Source: JAXFQS01 sp034178815
Lineage (GTDB): Bacteria > Verrucomicrobiota > Kiritimatiellia > RFP12 > DVOR01
DNA: 5,965 nucleotides
Direction of reading: 5' to 3'
NCBI GenBank assembly: GCA_034178815.1
Contig: JAXFQS010000059.1
Location: 1-5,965, forward strand
A model generated the notes under the pieces. It had not been told where the DNA came from. It did no database searches and worked only from the letters and a program-made list of their open reading frames with translations. Position 1 is the stretch's first letter. Each line of letters opens with the position of its first letter. Below, in pieces: positions 1-5,965 of this stretch. The translations under genes were made by a program, and so were the position numbers.

Positions 1-766
1 TCATGGCGTAGTCGATGTCGTGTGCCCAACTGCTTTCGGATTGATTGGGCAGGAGGTCGAAAACTATGGACTTGGGCAGGGGAATGCTTCCTTCCGCTAA
101 GGCCTCGCGAAGGCCTTCAAGGCTGTTGCCGATGGTGGTGGCGAAAGTGTCTCCGATAAAGGCGATGCGTCTATGGCCCATTTCGAGCAGGTGTTCGCCG
201 CGCAACTGTCCTCCGCGGTAGTTGTCTGATATGATGCCTGCGACTTGCAGTTCTCGTGCGGCGTAGTCAGCGATGACCAAGGGAATGCCGGCCTTACGGA
301 TGTTGAAGGCGATCTCGAAGAAGGTTGATGTATGCCAGGCTAGGAGGATTGCACCGTCGGTCGCTTTCGGGTGCTCGACGAGTTGGCGAATCAGCCGCAA
401 GGGCTCCTCGAAGCGTTCACCTCTGTTGAGCACATCGCAACGCCAATCGACGGCATTGAGGGCTTTCTGTGCGCCTTGGACGAACTCTCGGCAGTTGTCC
501 CAGGCAAGGTTCTCGACCAGCAGGGTGGTGTGTTTCTGGGCGATTTTCCGGTGTCCCAGATAGAGCCCTTTCCCTGCTTGCCGCACGAGGATGCCTTCGT
601 CTATCAGCAGTTCGAATGCCTGTCGCGCGGAGCCTCGGGAGACTTTGAAGTCTCGCGCAGGGGCGTGCTCGGCTACGACGAATCCGTCTGAACTGTAATC
701 GTCTTTGGAGATGCGCTCGCGCAGGGGCTCGGCAATCTTTCGGTAGATGGATGGCGTGGTACTCAT
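1..766 (-). CDS. GntR-HTH / LacI-type sensor transcriptional regulator (3' end outside window)
   Basis: The ATG at 766-764 opens a frame of 255 codons that leaves the left edge without a stop, so the C-terminal part is missing. Residues about 5-70 form a GntR-type winged helix-turn-helix: the recognition-helix stretch KVSRGSARQAFELL (41-54) is followed by DEGIL and the wing GKGLYLG (65-71). From about residue 78 it matches the LacI/PBP1-type ligand-binding fold, including GAILLAW (138-144), IPLVIADY (161-168) and the hallmark DNYRGGQLRGEHLLEMGHRR followed by IAFIGD (181-206). This GntR-plus-LacI design is that of Bacillus AraR, a sugar-responsive repressor; the ligand here cannot be read from sequence. 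No in-frame ATG lies just upstream, and the 14 bases before the ATG carry no Shine-Dalgarno motif. A perfect palindrome 14-33 bases upstream of the start suggests autoregulation. The family assignment is firm; the repressor role and sugar effector are inferred. Confidence 0.93.
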   Translation of the reverse strand, partial: MSTTPSIYRKIAEPLRERISKDDYSSDGFVVAEHAPARDFKVSRGSARQAFELLIDEGILVRQAGKGLYLGHRKIAQKHTTLLVENLAWDNCREFVQGAQKALNAVDWRCDVLNRGERFEEPLRLIRQLVEHPKATDGAILLAWHTSTFFEIAFNIRKAGIPLVIADYAARELQVAGIISDNYRGGQLRGEHLLEMGHRRIAFIGDTFATTIGNSLEGLREALAEGSIPLPKSIVFDLLPNQSESSWAHDIDYAM

Positions 767-779
767 CGGGTGGGGCGTG

Positions 780-799
780 AACTGGTATGCATACCAGTT
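780..799. promoter_or_regulatory. Perfect 20-bp palindromic operator, probable autoregulatory site of the GntR/LacI regulator
   Basis: AACTGGTATGCATACCAGTT is its own reverse complement over all 20 bases. It lies 14-33 bases upstream of the regulator's ATG. The inner GGTATGCATACC has the G-T-A ... T-A-C symmetry common to GntR-family operators. The half-site GCATACCA (789-796) recurs at 811-818, exactly 22 bp away (about two helical turns), so a second dimer could bind the same DNA face. The palindrome itself is seen directly; that the adjacent regulator binds it is inferred from position. Confidence 0.72.
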
Positions 800-809
800 T
801 GTACGGCAG

Positions 810-838
810 GGCATACCACAGGTTTGCGGCGAATGCAA
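810..838 (-). promoter_or_regulatory. Possible promoter of the GntR/LacI regulator
   Basis: On the minus strand, TTGCAT (838-833) and TATGCC (815-810) are separated by 17 bp. The -35 is fair; the -10 matches only the first three bases of the consensus. Transcription would start near 803, leaving the palindrome at 780-799 inside the first 25 transcribed bases and the extra half-site (811-818) overlapping the -10. That arrangement fits repression, but the promoter is weak and other placements are possible. Confidence 0.3.
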
Positions 839-954
839 GCGCAAAAGTTCCCCCGTCCGTGTGCTCTGGGTGGGATTGGGGGCGGCGGAAAAGGTTGCTA
901 TCTGAGGGGGCGGGAGTTTGGTACGATCGGGAGTATGGGGTTGCAATCTCTAGC

Positions 955-1000
955 CCCAGAAGGTGTCAACTTGCGACCTCGGGAGGTTGGCACCTCTGGG
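955..1000. other. Long imperfect inverted repeat / stem-loop in the divergent intergenic region
   Basis: The left arm 955-970 (CCCAGAAGGTGTCAAC) pairs with the right arm 986-1000 (GTTGGCACCTCTGGG). This gives 14 Watson-Crick pairs plus one G-T wobble, with a single bulged A and a 15-base loop. A smaller alternative hairpin (975-979 with 984-988) would compete for part of the right arm. No T-run follows on either strand, so it is not a standard intrinsic terminator. It ends 48 bp before the -35 box at 1049, so it would lie outside the transcript from that promoter. It could act as a DNA operator or belong to an unseen transcript. Confidence 0.5.
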
Positions 1001-1048
1001 TGATAGGCGTGGCCGAGAATTTCCTCCAATCAAGATGACCTTTTGCAC

Positions 1049-1077
1049 TTGACTTCGAATGCACCTTATGTTATTTT
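1049..1077 (+). promoter_or_regulatory. Sigma70-type promoter for the secreted mosaic protein
   Basis: TTGACT (1049-1054) and TATTTT (1072-1077) are separated by exactly 17 bp, close to consensus at both boxes. The expected start near 1084 gives a leader of about 68 bases before the ATG at 1152. The stretch just after the start is purine-rich. No operator overlaps the boxes, and the regulator palindrome is some 250 bp upstream, so control by that regulator is not suggested. Confidence 0.62.
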
Positions 1078-1134
1078 GGTTCAGTAGCATTGAGGAAGGA
1101 AAGCCACCAGAGGCGGTTGGGGCTTGCCGAGTAG

Positions 1135-1141
1135 AGAAGGA
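1135..1141 (+). promoter_or_regulatory. Ribosome binding site supporting the start at 1152
   Basis: AGAAGGA lies 10 bases before the ATG, a normal Shine-Dalgarno distance, and fixes the start immediately ahead of a good signal peptide. It is the only convincing Shine-Dalgarno sequence among the four genes here. Confidence 0.6.
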
Positions 1142-1151
1142 ATAGAGCCTA

Positions 1152-3386
1152 ATGAAAAACATACTGTTTTGCGCGTGCGTCGTACTCCTGTCGGCAACCA
1201 TCCCAGTTGCTTCGCTGGCTGGCGAGGAGGGGTATAATCTGACTGCCGCAGTCCGAGAGGCGGTGGCGGCCGGCACCTGCTCTGCCCCGGGAATCAAGGG
1301 TTCCGCCACGCAGAGTTGGGTTGCCTCCAATGTGTTCGACGGCATTACCAGCGAGGAGGAATGCCTTGCGGAGAAGCGTTGGCTAGGCTCCTTTTCCGCC
1401 AGCAACAGCAACGCCTCCCATGCCGTCTACTGCACCTACACCTTGCCCGACGACTTCAACACCTCTGCCAACTATGTCCTGACAGGGTGCAGGCTCCATC
1501 GTATCTGGAGCAACGAATACGATGTCCCGCGCGTACCTACCGCCTGGGCCTTTTATGGCGTGACCGAAGAAGGTGCCGAAGAGTTGATTTGCACCATGAC
1601 CAAGACCGATTGGAAGGACTGCCGAAGCATAGCCTCCGACCGTTCAGCCTATTTCGATGTCCCCGAAGAAATACAAAGACAAGAAAAGGGATGGCGTTCC
1701 TTTAAGTTCGTTCCCTTGGCTTCCGCTTCGACCGATAGCGTCAACTTCGGACTCTACGAGTTGGAACTTTTCGCTAGAATGCCGGCCAGCATTGTTTACA
1801 ATTATTCCTATGATTCCGAAACGACCAAGGTAGCCCTTACCCTCACGATTAGCAATGCTGAGACCCGTGCGCTGGATGTCACTATAGAGGTGATCAACGA
1901 TAACGGCGAGACAACATCCTACCCAATGGCGAAAGGCCTTGCTGCCGGCACCCATACCTTGGAGACTCCCGCATTGCTCCCCGGCGGATATATCTTCAAG
2001 GCCATTCTCGATTGGAGCGATGGAACTCAGGAATTGCTTTCCGAATGGACTCTGTACTGCGGACAAGTCTCCATCCAACCTGTCAACGATGCTGCCGTAG
2101 CAGAAGGTAGAAATGGCCTCTTTGTCATTACGAGAACGCCTGTTGGCCCTGCCACGCCCTCCTCCTATGCGGTGTGCGCCGTTTCGGGCGGAGATGCCAT
2201 AGAGGGAGTGGATTATGTGCCAATCAGTTCCACCATCCAGTTTCCCGCCGGCGAGGGCGAAGCAACCTTGACGGTTATTCCGAAGTCGAATAGGGGCGTC
2301 AGCGAAACGCGCACGCTGACGGTCTCGCTCGGTGCGGGAAATTATACCGTGCCCGAAGCCGCTTCTTCGGCCACCATCAACCTACTTCCTGCTCCGGAGA
2401 GTTGGTATTGCTGGCATCTGAGCACGGCAACCTCGGTCAACAATGTTACCCGACCGGACAACAATTACAAACTCACCGTTTCGGTCAATGGAGACCGTCT
2501 GACGGTCAAGGCGGGGGTTATGGACAAGACCTGGCCAACCTTGAACCTCAATGATCCGGTACTGGACGACAAGGGAAATCGGTACTGGATTACATCAATC
2601 AATGGTAGTTGGCAGTTCTACGATACCGAATTCAAAGAGTTGATTTTGCCTGAGACACTTGAGGAGATTCCGTCTAATTGGACTTTTGCCCATTCGTGGG
2701 GGCTGGAGCGTCTGGTGATGAGGACTCCGCGACTCCGGAAGGTTGGGTCAAGTTTCTTGGGCTATGGGATGCGTTCGTCCCTTTCGCGTACAACCCTTGA
2801 GGATTTGGATTTCTCCTCTTTGGAGACGATAGGTGACGAGTCTCTAGGGGCTACGGCTTCTGGCGTCCGGGGGCGCTTGTTGCTGCCCGCACTGGTTTCG
2901 ATGGGGCACAGTTCGCTTGGTGGGCATCGTTTCGAGGAGGTCGTTTTGGGCTCGCCTGACCTCAAATTGATTGGCAACAATGGCTTTTCGGTCGCGTCCT
3001 TGACCAATGTCTATTTCGCCACGACGAACAGTTTGACTTTGGGCACTCAGGCTTTTAATAATGGCAAGACAATTCGCCTCTATACCTTCGAGGGCCCTTC
3101 CCAGCCAGATGTCACGCTTGACGCCCTGACCTCTAGCGCGCCTGACTATCAAATTGTCATACACGCCTCCCGCCATCAAGGCTGGGCACAACTCTCCGGG
3201 GTGGTGACCAGCCGCGAGAAGATTCGCGCATCGTTGACGGAGGCGCAACAAACCCTTTACGCCGCCCGCCTCGAAGATCCGGCCTTGATTGGTCTTTTGA
3301 CGACGGTCGAAACTGAGCGCAAGGTCTGGCTGATGCATCGTCCATCGCGCTACGATCCCCAAGGCATGTTCCTGCTGATTCGCTGA
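1152..3386 (+). CDS. Secreted mosaic protein: discoidin-like, Calx-beta and BspA-type LRR domains
   Basis: This 744-residue protein has a Sec signal peptide (charged MKN, hydrophobic core, cleavage near ASLAG, residues 20-24), so it is exported. Domains by eye: residues about 31-208, discoidin/F5-8C-like (ASNVFDG at 58-64, ending in GLYELELFAR at 200-209) with six cysteines (43, 71, 94, 113, 147, 157) that could form disulfides; about 210-303, a beta-rich Ig-like segment (VALTLTISNAETRALDVTI); about 305-412, a Calx-beta domain (GDAIEGVDYVPISSTIQFPAGEGEATLTV read across 347-375); about 495-645, BspA-type LRR_5 repeats (ELILPETLEEIP, LEDLDFSSLETIGDESL, FEEVVLGSPDLKLIGNNGF) closed by a cap (VIHASRHQGWAQL, 669-681). 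The tail ends RYDPQGMFLLIR with no transmembrane anchor or sorting motif I recognise. No catalytic residues are apparent. Such architectures suggest binding or adhesion to glycans or surfaces, but the substrate is unknown. It is monocistronic by layout: its own promoter and RBS, with 170 bp before the next gene. The frame is certain, the domain calls moderately sure and the role inferred. Confidence 0.88.
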   Translation: MKNILFCACVVLLSATIPVASLAGEEGYNLTAAVREAVAAGTCSAPGIKGSATQSWVASNVFDGITSEEECLAEKRWLGSFSASNSNASHAVYCTYTLPDDFNTSANYVLTGCRLHRIWSNEYDVPRVPTAWAFYGVTEEGAEELICTMTKTDWKDCRSIASDRSAYFDVPEEIQRQEKGWRSFKFVPLASASTDSVNFGLYELELFARMPASIVYNYSYDSETTKVALTLTISNAETRALDVTIEVINDNGETTSYPMAKGLAAGTHTLETPALLPGGYIFKAILDWSDGTQELLSEWTLYCGQVSIQPVNDAAVAEGRNGLFVITRTPVGPATPSSYAVCAVSGGDAIEGVDYVPISSTIQFPAGEGEATLTVIPKSNRGVSETRTLTVSLGAGNYTVPEAASSATINLLPAPESWYCWHLSTATSVNNVTRPDNNYKLTVSVNGDRLTVKAGVMDKTWPTLNLNDPVLDDKGNRYWITSINGSWQFYDTEFKELILPETLEEIPSNWTFAHSWGLERLVMRTPRLRKVGSSFLGYGMRSSLSRTTLEDLDFSSLETIGDESLGATASGVRGRLLLPALVSMGHSSLGGHRFEEVVLGSPDLKLIGNNGFSVASLTNVYFATTNSLTLGTQAFNNGKTIRLYTFEGPSQPDVTLDALTSSAPDYQIVIHASRHQGWAQLSGVVTSREKIRASLTEAQQTLYAARLEDPALIGLLTTVETERKVWLMHRPSRYDPQGMFLLIR

Positions 3387-3556
3387 ACTGCGCCTTGTCC
3401 AAATGGTACTTAGGAACAGGTTCGACAGGTATCCACTTTCTGCCCCAAAAGGTTAATACGACGCGTCTCTGAAGGTGCCTATCCATCGCGCCCGTTCCAA
3501 TACCGCTTGAAGCGGGAATCCTTGAGTTCATTCCTCGTCTTTGGTAGACTGTTGGC
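3387..3556. other. Intergenic gap between the secreted-protein gene and tilS
   Basis: No gene is supportable here. The gap contains a short direct repeat, ACAGGT, at 3416-3421 and 3425-3430, an 8-bp palindrome GACGCGTC (3460-3467), and an inverted repeat CCGCTT-G-AAGCGG (3503-3515) just before the tilS promoter. None is followed by a T-run, so no intrinsic terminator for the upstream gene can be named. The tilS promoter occupies the right end. Confidence 0.5.
3522..3550 (+). promoter_or_regulatory. tilS promoter, predicted to give a leaderless mRNA
   Basis: TTGAGT (3522-3527) and TAGACT (3545-3550) are 17 bp apart, a good sigma70-type pair. The ATG begins at 3557, seven bases after the -10 box, where transcription would normally start. 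The TAG inside the -10 (3545-3547) is also an in-frame stop, so tilS cannot begin further upstream. No Shine-Dalgarno sequence lies between. Confidence 0.58.
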
Positions 3557-4735
3557 ATGGAACTTGAATGGAATGTCGAACTCCTGCGCAATCGCGGCAA
3601 ACTGGGGCTTGCCGTATCAGGCGGCGCCGATTCGACCGCCTTGGCTTGTCTCTGCAAGGACGCCGGGCTCGACACCATCCTGCTCCACCTCAACCACGGT
3701 CTGCGCGGACGGGCCGCCGACGCCGATCAAGCCTTCGTCGCAGAGTTTGCCGACAAGCACCAAGTCCCGCTCTATACCGAGCGCGTCACCGTCCGCCGCC
3801 TTCGAGGCGAGTCCCTTGAAATGGCCGCCCGCCGGGAACGCCTAGCCTTCTATCGGCGCGCCGTAGCGCAACACCGTCTCGCCGCCATTGTCACCGCCCA
3901 CCACGCAGATGACGCGGCAGAACTCTTCCTCCTGCGCTTGGCCCGGGGCAGCGGACTCTCAGGCCTTACCGCCCTTCGTAAACAAAGCCAAGTCGGAGAC
4001 CTGCTCATTCTCCGCCCCCTGCTCACCCTCACCGCAGGACAACTCCGAGGTTACCTCCTAGAGCGGGGCCAACCTTGGCGCGTCGACGAAAGCAACCTTG
4101 ACGAGACCATCCCGCGCAACCGAGTCCGTCGCACCATCATACCCTACCTCTGCGCCCACCTGGGCGAATCCTTCCGTCAGAATCTGCGCCGAACGATTGA
4201 ACTCCTCCAGACCGACAACGACCTCCTCGAACACCTTGCACAAGAGGCCGAAACCGACCTGCAGAGTCCCCTTGCGCAAGCCCATCCAGCCATTCAAAGA
4301 CGCGTGCTTCAGCACCGCTTCCCAACCCTTCCATTCAGCGAGCGCGAACGCCTTCGCAGAGACGGACGCTTCGCTCCAACTACACAAGCCCAACCCCCGG
4401 TCTGGACCATTACCTGCCAACCCACCACCGCCGTCAGCCGTACCAATCGCATGGTAGCGACCATTCGAGTCGAGGATTTCAAGGCCTTAACGCGCCGTGT
4501 CTGGAAGCCAGGAGATTGGATCGCCCCTATCGGCCTTTCCGGCAGAAAGAAACTGCAGGATGTCTTCGTTGATTTGAAGATTCCACACCCAGTCCGCCAC
4601 ACCATTCCCGTCTGGGCATTTGGCGAAACCAGTGAAATAGCCTGGCTTCCAGGGTACCGACTCTCGGCACGCTTGGCCTGCCGAGACGGCGAATCCCTGG
4701 TTCAAATTACAGTCAACCAATCACCCACGCCATAG
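3557..4735 (+). CDS. tilS: tRNA(Ile)-lysidine synthase TilS
   Basis: TilS uses ATP and lysine to convert the wobble cytidine (C34) of the CAU-anticodon tRNA(Ile) to lysidine, switching its identity to isoleucine and its codon to AUA. It is cytoplasmic and essential in most bacteria. The 392 residues show the N-terminal ATP-pyrophosphatase PP-loop SGGADS (21-26), HLNHGLRG (44-51), the family block TAHHADDAAELFLLRLARGSGLSGL split over 113-137, RPLL (153-156), and PW-V-D-SN followed by RNRVRRTIIP (187-196). The C-terminal tRNA-recognition domain is present: WKPGDWIAPIGLSGRKKLQD (316-335), VDLKIP (338-343) and IAWLPGYRLS (361-370). Length lies between the short Aquifex type and the 432-residue E. 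coli enzyme, so the protein looks complete. The usual Thr of the DDxxET block is Leu (residue 123). The start is fixed by an upstream in-frame stop inside the -10 box. The next gene begins 11 bp after the stop. Confidence 0.97.
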   Translation: MELEWNVELLRNRGKLGLAVSGGADSTALACLCKDAGLDTILLHLNHGLRGRAADADQAFVAEFADKHQVPLYTERVTVRRLRGESLEMAARRERLAFYRRAVAQHRLAAIVTAHHADDAAELFLLRLARGSGLSGLTALRKQSQVGDLLILRPLLTLTAGQLRGYLLERGQPWRVDESNLDETIPRNRVRRTIIPYLCAHLGESFRQNLRRTIELLQTDNDLLEHLAQEAETDLQSPLAQAHPAIQRRVLQHRFPTLPFSERERLRRDGRFAPTTQAQPPVWTITCQPTTAVSRTNRMVATIRVEDFKALTRRVWKPGDWIAPIGLSGRKKLQDVFVDLKIPHPVRHTIPVWAFGETSEIAWLPGYRLSARLACRDGESLVQITVNQSPTP

Positions 4736-4746
4736 GTAAAAATCTT

Positions 4747-5965
4747 ATGAAACCTTACGCACTCTTCTCCGGAATCCTATGCACCATTCCCCTCCTTGCC
4801 TCCCCATTGACCACAGATCCCGCCGCCAACCAGGTGCTCCAAACCCTTGACAACGCCTACGCCCGAATCAAACGCGTAGAGCTGGACAATGGTTTGCGCC
4901 TGGTGGTCTTGCCGGAACCAACCGCCCCGACCGTGGCAATCCGCATTTTAGTGGCATGCGGGTCAACGACCGAGGGACAATGGTTGGGCGGAGGTCTCTC
5001 GCATGGTCTCGAACACATGGTCTTCAAGGGTACCCCGACCCGCCCCAAAGAGCAGTTTACCCGGGAACTAGCGGAAGCAGGCGGAAGCATCAATGCCTAT
5101 ACATCTACGGACCAGACGGTTTTCCATCTCAGCCTTCCTTCGCGCCACTGGAAGTTCGGTCTGGAAGCCCTTTCCGACGCCGTGTTCAACTGTACCTTGC
5201 CGGCGGACACATGGCGCACGGAGCAGGAGGTGATTGTGCGGGAAATGGCCATGGGAAAGGACAACCCAGGACGGTGCCTCTATCGTGCCGCGATGGAGAA
5301 TCTGTACACGCTTCATCCCCGGCGGGTGCCAGTCATTGGGTACGAATCCTGCTTTCGCGCAATGGATGCTGATACGCTGCGCCGCTACCATCGGTCGCAC
5401 TATATTCCGGAAAAGACCATCCTTGCAATCGCCGGAGCGGTTGATGCGGACGAGGTCGAGTCGGAGGTTCGCCGGCTTATGGGTGGTTTGCCGCGAGGGG
5501 TTCCTACCGTAGCCACCGAGCCATTCGAGCCTGCGATAGCGGTTCCCCGTTTTCGCACGGTCTACAAGGATGGTCTTGCGCAAGGGCGTGTCATGCGTTT
5601 GTGGCATACCGTGCCAGAAACGCATCCCGATGCTCCGGCACTGGAATTGCTTTCCGCGTGGCTGAGTTGCGGACGAAAAGGGCGCCTAGTGGAGCGTATC
5701 AAGGAGCGGCGTTCCTTGGCTACGAGCATTGCCGGGTATTGCCAGTTCTATGCGGATAGTGGCTATTTCGGTCTCTACGCTTCTTTCGATCCGTCTCGCC
5801 GGGCGGAATTGCTTGAGGCCATCGATTCGGAACTCGCCGCCCTGATGGATGATTTGCCATCCGAGGCTGAACTTTTCCGCCTGCGCCGGCAGTTTATCGT
5901 CTCGACGCTGAGGCAGTTTGACGATATGATGTCTTTGTGCGAAACGGTAATGGATAGCGAGTTTT
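4747..5965 (+). CDS. Exported M16 (insulinase/pitrilysin-family) zinc peptidase, N-terminal part
   Basis: 406 codons are present and the frame runs off the right edge. The N-terminus MKPYALFSGILCTIPLLAS looks like a Sec signal peptide of about 18-19 residues, placing the enzyme in the periplasm or outside the cell. The core is a typical M16 N-terminal domain: LDNGLRLVVLPEP (46-58), the inverted zinc motif HGLEH (86-90; H86 and H90 as ligands, E89 catalytic), FKGTPTRP (93-100), GGSINAYTSTDQTVFH (112-127), and the third zinc ligand E166 in VIVREM, 76 residues after H90 as in the family. The active site therefore appears intact. Residues about 200-245 and 275 onward continue into the second M16 domain (GYES, then LRRYHRSHYIP). 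The gene starts 11 bp after the tilS stop with only a weak AGGT before the ATG, so it is probably co-transcribed or translationally coupled with tilS. Its substrate is unknown; peptide degradation is the family role. Confidence 0.94.
   Translation, partial: MKPYALFSGILCTIPLLASPLTTDPAANQVLQTLDNAYARIKRVELDNGLRLVVLPEPTAPTVAIRILVACGSTTEGQWLGGGLSHGLEHMVFKGTPTRPKEQFTRELAEAGGSINAYTSTDQTVFHLSLPSRHWKFGLEALSDAVFNCTLPADTWRTEQEVIVREMAMGKDNPGRCLYRAAMENLYTLHPRRVPVIGYESCFRAMDADTLRRYHRSHYIPEKTILAIAGAVDADEVESEVRRLMGGLPRGVPTVATEPFEPAIAVPRFRTVYKDGLAQGRVMRLWHTVPETHPDAPALELLSAWLSCGRKGRLVERIKERRSLATSIAGYCQFYADSGYFGLYASFDPSRRAELLEAIDSELAALMDDLPSEAELFRLRRQFIVSTLRQFDDMMSLCETVMDSEF

Larger units (their letters stand above)
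767..1151. other. Divergent intergenic region (385 bp)
   Basis: The region separates the minus-strand regulator from the plus-strand secreted protein. It holds the operator palindrome, a possible regulator promoter, the stem-loop and the strong promoter at 1049-1077. Plus-strand frames at 770-1003 and 787-1038 lack a ribosome binding site and any recognisable protein character, and both overlap the operator, so I do not call genes. The part from about 840 to 950 is G-rich and otherwise featureless. Confidence 0.6.

Noticed and set aside
371..691. Plus-strand frames at 273-563 and 371-691
   Set aside because: They lie opposite the GntR/LacI regulator, whose minus-strand frame shows clear family motifs throughout; these are shadows.
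770..1038. Two short plus-strand frames (770-1003, 787-1038) in the intergenic region
   Set aside because: No ribosome binding site, low-complexity translations, and overlap with the operator palindrome.
1068..1145. 25-codon possible leader peptide before the secreted protein
   Set aside because: Its ATG lies upstream of the -10 box's end and before the expected transcript start, so it would not be transcribed from the called promoter.
1152..1181. Lipoprotein signal, because of Cys7 and Cys9 in the signal peptide
   Set aside because: The cysteines fall at the start of the hydrophobic core, with no lipobox in the right place; an ordinary Sec signal cleaved near residue 24 fits better.
950..1411. 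Minus-strand frame of 153 codons spanning the promoter and the start of the secreted protein
   Set aside because: It has no family character and overlaps the signal-peptide region and promoter of a well-supported gene.
3503..3515. CCGCTT-G-AAGCGG as a terminator of the secreted-protein gene
   Set aside because: Short stem with no T-run after it, and it sits six bases before the tilS -35 box. A regulatory site is possible but unsupported.
4295..4460. Possible frameshift in the middle of tilS, where similarity is weak
   Set aside because: The frame stays open, conserved motifs continue in the same frame on both sides, and this linker is normally variable in TilS.
5068..5625. Minus-strand frames opposite the M16 peptidase (e.g. 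185 codons), and similar ones opposite tilS and the secreted protein
   Set aside because: All are antisense to frames with unmistakable motifs and have no recognisable protein content.

Overview
This window carries four protein-coding genes, two of them cut by the window edges. From left to right they are: the start of a minus-strand transcriptional regulator with a GntR-type DNA-binding domain fused to a LacI/periplasmic-binding-type sensor; a large secreted mosaic surface protein (discoidin-like, Ig-like, Calx-beta and BspA-type leucine-rich repeats); tilS (tRNA(Ile)-lysidine synthase); and the first 406 codons of an exported M16 zinc peptidase. I see no tRNA, rRNA, CRISPR array or insertion sequence.

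The DNA looks bacterial and moderately GC-rich. GntR/LacI chimeric regulators, large signal-peptide-bearing Calx-beta/LRR mosaics, weak or absent Shine-Dalgarno sequences and secreted M16 peptidases together suggest the PVC group (Lentisphaerota, Kiritimatiellota or Verrucomicrobiota), possibly a gut or sediment lineage. This is an inference from protein style, not a phylogenetic result.

Layout. Positions 1-766 (minus) hold the regulator, which runs off the left edge. Positions 767-1151 are a divergent intergenic region. It contains a perfect 20-bp palindrome (780-799) just upstream of the regulator start, an extra copy of its half-site 22 bp away, a long stem-loop (955-1000), and a near-consensus sigma70-type promoter (1049-1077) for the secreted protein at 1152-3386. 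Positions 3387-3556 are a 170-bp gap that ends in a promoter whose expected transcription start falls on or beside the tilS ATG, so the tilS mRNA may be leaderless. tilS (3557-4735) is followed after 11 bp by the M16 peptidase (4747 onward), probably in the same transcript.

How the parts relate. The regulator most likely represses itself through the palindrome in response to a small ligand, often a sugar in regulators of this design. Its other targets probably lie to the left, outside the window. The secreted protein is transcribed divergently from its own promoter, and nothing visible ties it to the regulator. tilS is housekeeping: it modifies the tRNA(Ile) wobble base so that AUA codons are read. 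No functional link between TilS and the M16 peptidase is evident beyond likely co-transcription.
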